NCBI RefSeq assembly: GCF_900115265.1
Contig: NZ_FOVU01000004.1
Coordinates: 1-64,000, forward strand
Length of the DNA stretch: 64,000 nucleotides
Direction: 5' to 3'
DNA from: Bradyrhizobium sp. Ghvi
Lineage (GTDB): Bacteria; Pseudomonadota; Alphaproteobacteria; Rhizobiales; Xanthobacteraceae
Below the pieces are notes generated by a model that did no database searches, was not told the origin of the DNA, and saw only the letters and a list, made by a program, of their open reading frames with translations. The number at the start of each line of letters is the position of its first letter. Position 1 is the first letter of the stretch. The position numbers were made by a program, and so were the translations under genes. This document shows, piece after piece, positions 61,421-64,000 of this stretch.

Positions 61421-61462
61421 GCCCCAGCTCATCGCCCCCAACCCTGCGAGCTGGGGCTTTTT
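61421..61462 (+). terminator. Rho-independent terminator, orphan
   Basis: GCCCCAGCTC (61421-61430) pairs perfectly with GAGCTGGGGC (61448-61457) across a 17-base loop and is followed by TTTTT. The last plus-strand gene ends about 300 bases upstream, so it may terminate an unannotated RNA. Confidence 0.7.
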
Positions 61463-61740
61463 CGTACCCGCAGAGGGGAATTGGGACGCGCAAAAAATTT
61501 TTGCTTCAGCTCCACTTCGGTCCCGCGCTGGTCCATTCCGGGGGAGCCGTGGTTATCCCACATGCGGGGTTTTACCGGAGACGAAGACGTAGCATCAGGC
61601 ACTCCTCTCTAGAGGAGTTGCTGACATGGGAACTGAGGGACACGGAACTAAGGCATACCAGCGCCCCCTTCGGTCGTAATTAGTCCCCACCGGCTTAGGA
61701 TACTGAGGGGTAAATACGGACAGTACCCAAAATCCCCAAA

Positions 61741-61755
61741 GAACATATTGCGAAC
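61741..61755 (+). promoter_or_regulatory. SOS box of recA (alphaproteobacterial LexA direct repeat)
   Basis: GAAC (61741-61744), seven bases, GAAC (61752-61755) is the exact alphaproteobacterial LexA target (GAAC-N7-GAAC, equivalent to GTTC-N7-GTTC on the other strand), 93 bases before the recA start. A third GAAC is at 61759-61762. Confidence 0.8.
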
Positions 61756-61848
61756 CTAGAACAAATGGGGTACATTGCAGATATCGACGACCCGCCGCGC
61801 CAATCGTTTGTCCCACACGCGAATCCTCGCCATAAGGAGCACGACCCA

Positions 61849-62937
<1,089 letters not shown>

Positions 62938-63027
62938 GCCTTAAAAGCGAAAGAGTTTTCGCGAGGAGCGGGCGCTGAGGACGTTGAGTTGCCGACGTCG
63001 TCAGTGTCCGTTTCTTTTTGGGTTGGA

Positions 63028-64000
63028 ATGGGCGTGTCCACGATGAAGCGCGTGATTTTGACCAGTTCGTCCGGCGTCGGTCTCACCTACGCAGATCGCG
63101 CCGACATGGTAGTCCCGCTGATCTATCGATTCGTCTCCGGACCGCTGCCTACGTCGCACCATCTTGAACAGTATCTCACCGGAGGCTCTTTCAGAGCCTC
63201 TTTCATGGGCGAGCGGGAGGTGCGCTGGTCCGATGTCGTTGCGCGGTCGCCCCAAAGCGGTCTCGCGCACAAGGAGCTTGGACTGGTCTGGTTTTGCGAA
63301 GCCTACGGTGTCGAAGCGATCGAACTGTGGTTTGATCCCAGTCCCAGCAACCAATTGCAGCTGATCTGGATACTCGACTATCTCCGTTCCGAGCCATACG
63401 CGGCCGAGCGTACAAAGCTGCGAATAGTCGATTTCGATCTGCTCGGAGCGGACGGCCCCACGCTTCGCGATCATGCCGCGCGAGAATTCGACGTCACGGA
63501 GGACGACTTCGAGGCCGCTCGTGCTGCCTGGGAGGCATACCGGGCGCCAACGCCGGAGCTCTGTGTCGCTCTGCTCAGCGGGGATTTCCCCACGTACCCA
63601 TTCCTGAAGCCGGCGATGGAAGACTTGCTGGCAGAACTGCCGTCTCCGAGCACCGGGCTGGGTGCAACAGAAATGCGCCTTCTCGACTTGATCGCGAAGG
63701 GGCACAACCGCACCAAGGAACTGTTTCAGCCGGGCGGGCTGCTCGACAAGCGCGTGTACGACCAATGGGAGCTCGGCCCTGTGCTCGAAGGGCTGGCATC
63801 TGGCCCAATGCCGGCGGTCGCGGGTCTCGATCCGAAGCTGGCGACGCTCGCCCGGCATGATGCGCGAGGTCGCAACGCCGCCTATCGTCGGAGCCGGCTG
63901 TCGCTGACGGAGTTTGGCAAGGCCGTTCTGGAGGGCCGGGAGGATTTTCGCCGTCACAACCCGATCAGGCGCTGGTGGGGCGGCACGCTTCTGACCAATG
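63028..64000 (+). CDS. Unknown protein, 3' end outside window (possibly DUF1835 family)
   Basis: An open frame of at least 324 codons runs to the right edge. It starts MGVSTMKRVILTSSSGVGLTYADRADMVVPLIYRFVSGPLP; ATG 63043 is an alternative start. The N-terminal part (SSGVGL.....ADMVV...RFVSGPLP, then ELGLVWFCEAYGVEAIELWFDPSPSNQLQLIWILDYL) resembles DUF1835-type proteins, and near the edge RRHNPIRRWWGGTLLTN is a conserved-looking motif. No enzymatic motif is evident. Confidence 0.8.
   Translation, partial: MGVSTMKRVILTSSSGVGLTYADRADMVVPLIYRFVSGPLPTSHHLEQYLTGGSFRASFMGEREVRWSDVVARSPQSGLAHKELGLVWFCEAYGVEAIELWFDPSPSNQLQLIWILDYLRSEPYAAERTKLRIVDFDLLGADGPTLRDHAAREFDVTEDDFEAARAAWEAYRAPTPELCVALLSGDFPTYPFLKPAMEDLLAELPSPSTGLGATEMRLLDLIAKGHNRTKELFQPGGLLDKRVYDQWELGPVLEGLASGPMPAVAGLDPKLATLARHDARGRNAAYRRSRLSLTEFGKAVLEGREDFRRHNPIRRWWGGTLLTN

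Larger units (their letters stand above)
61123..61848. other. 726-base non-coding region upstream of recA
   Basis: No convincing gene. Contents in order: a 16-base perfect palindrome with an extra half-site (61310-61348), a terminator-like hairpin (61421-61462), a short dyad ACTCCTC-TCTA-GAGGAGT (near 61601-61618), and the SOS box (61741-61755). The region between 61100 and 61420 may include a short RNA gene that ends at the terminator. Confidence 0.5.

Noticed and set aside
61385..61683. Short frames upstream of recA
   Set aside because: They cross the terminator hairpin and have no convincing start sites.

Overview
The window is high-GC, densely coded alphaproteobacterial chromosome. It most resembles a Bradyrhizobium: very large (about 750-residue) tandem flagellins, flaF and fliX, cckA directly behind flhB, a DksA with a single cysteine, TTAA-N7-TTAA CtrA boxes, a direct-repeat GAAC-N7-GAAC SOS box before recA, and several short inverted-repeat families. 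No rRNA, tRNA, CRISPR array, prophage or recognisable transposase gene was found.

Layout. 1-8.6 kb: end of one flagellin, a second complete flagellin, flaF, then minus-strand flaG/flgN/flgJ/flgI-type genes and divergent fliX. 8.7-12.8 kb: a metabolic insert (HxlR regulator with divergent NAD(P)-binding protein, dksA, a PhyH-type dioxygenase, a hydratase-family enzyme). 13-29.7 kb: flgF-flgG-flgA-flgH on minus; fliL-fliM-DUF6468-motE and a 1274-residue repeat protein on plus; fliO-fliP on minus; flgB-flgC-fliE-fliQ-fliR-flhB on plus. 29.8-32.5 kb: the hybrid kinase cckA. 32.6-39.1 kb: Tim44-like, lectin-like, GST, isoprenylcysteine-methyltransferase-like and class I fumarase genes. 39.2-43.3 kb: a TetR regulator with a divergent carotenoid oxygenase, and membrane genes (IspZ-like and a companion) that carry the same operator and promoter layout; a MAPEG gene lies upstream of these. 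43.4-47.7 kb: a SET-domain methyltransferase, an MmyB-type regulator, a DsbA-family protein and a CelD-type acetyltransferase. 47.8-56.3 kb: a sulfide-response locus (ccoG, DUF2892, thioredoxin 2, sulfide:quinone oxidoreductase) divergent from a two-cysteine ArsR (BigR/SqrR type) that leads into an RND efflux pair and an AhpD-like gene. 56.4-64 kb: small exported proteins and lipoproteins, PilZ, a thioesterase, small unknown genes, a 0.7 kb non-coding region, recA, and an unknown gene cut by the window edge.

How it fits together. CckA heads the phosphorelay to CtrA. Perfect CtrA boxes lie before the second flagellin, the giant repeat protein and flgB, with a near-perfect one before fliX. Palindromes resembling Caulobacter ftr (FlbD) elements lie before fliX, flgB and fliO, with a degenerate copy in the flgF/fliL spacer. 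This suggests a Caulobacter-like CtrA-FliX/FlbD flagellar hierarchy.

The most unusual feature is a set of four 75-81 nt hairpins in the two spacers fliQ-fliR and fliR-flhB. They share architecture and related loops but have different, self-complementary stems, and two of them bury the ribosome binding site of the downstream flagellar export gene. The family was not recognised. All functional statements come from reading the sequence; no database search was run.
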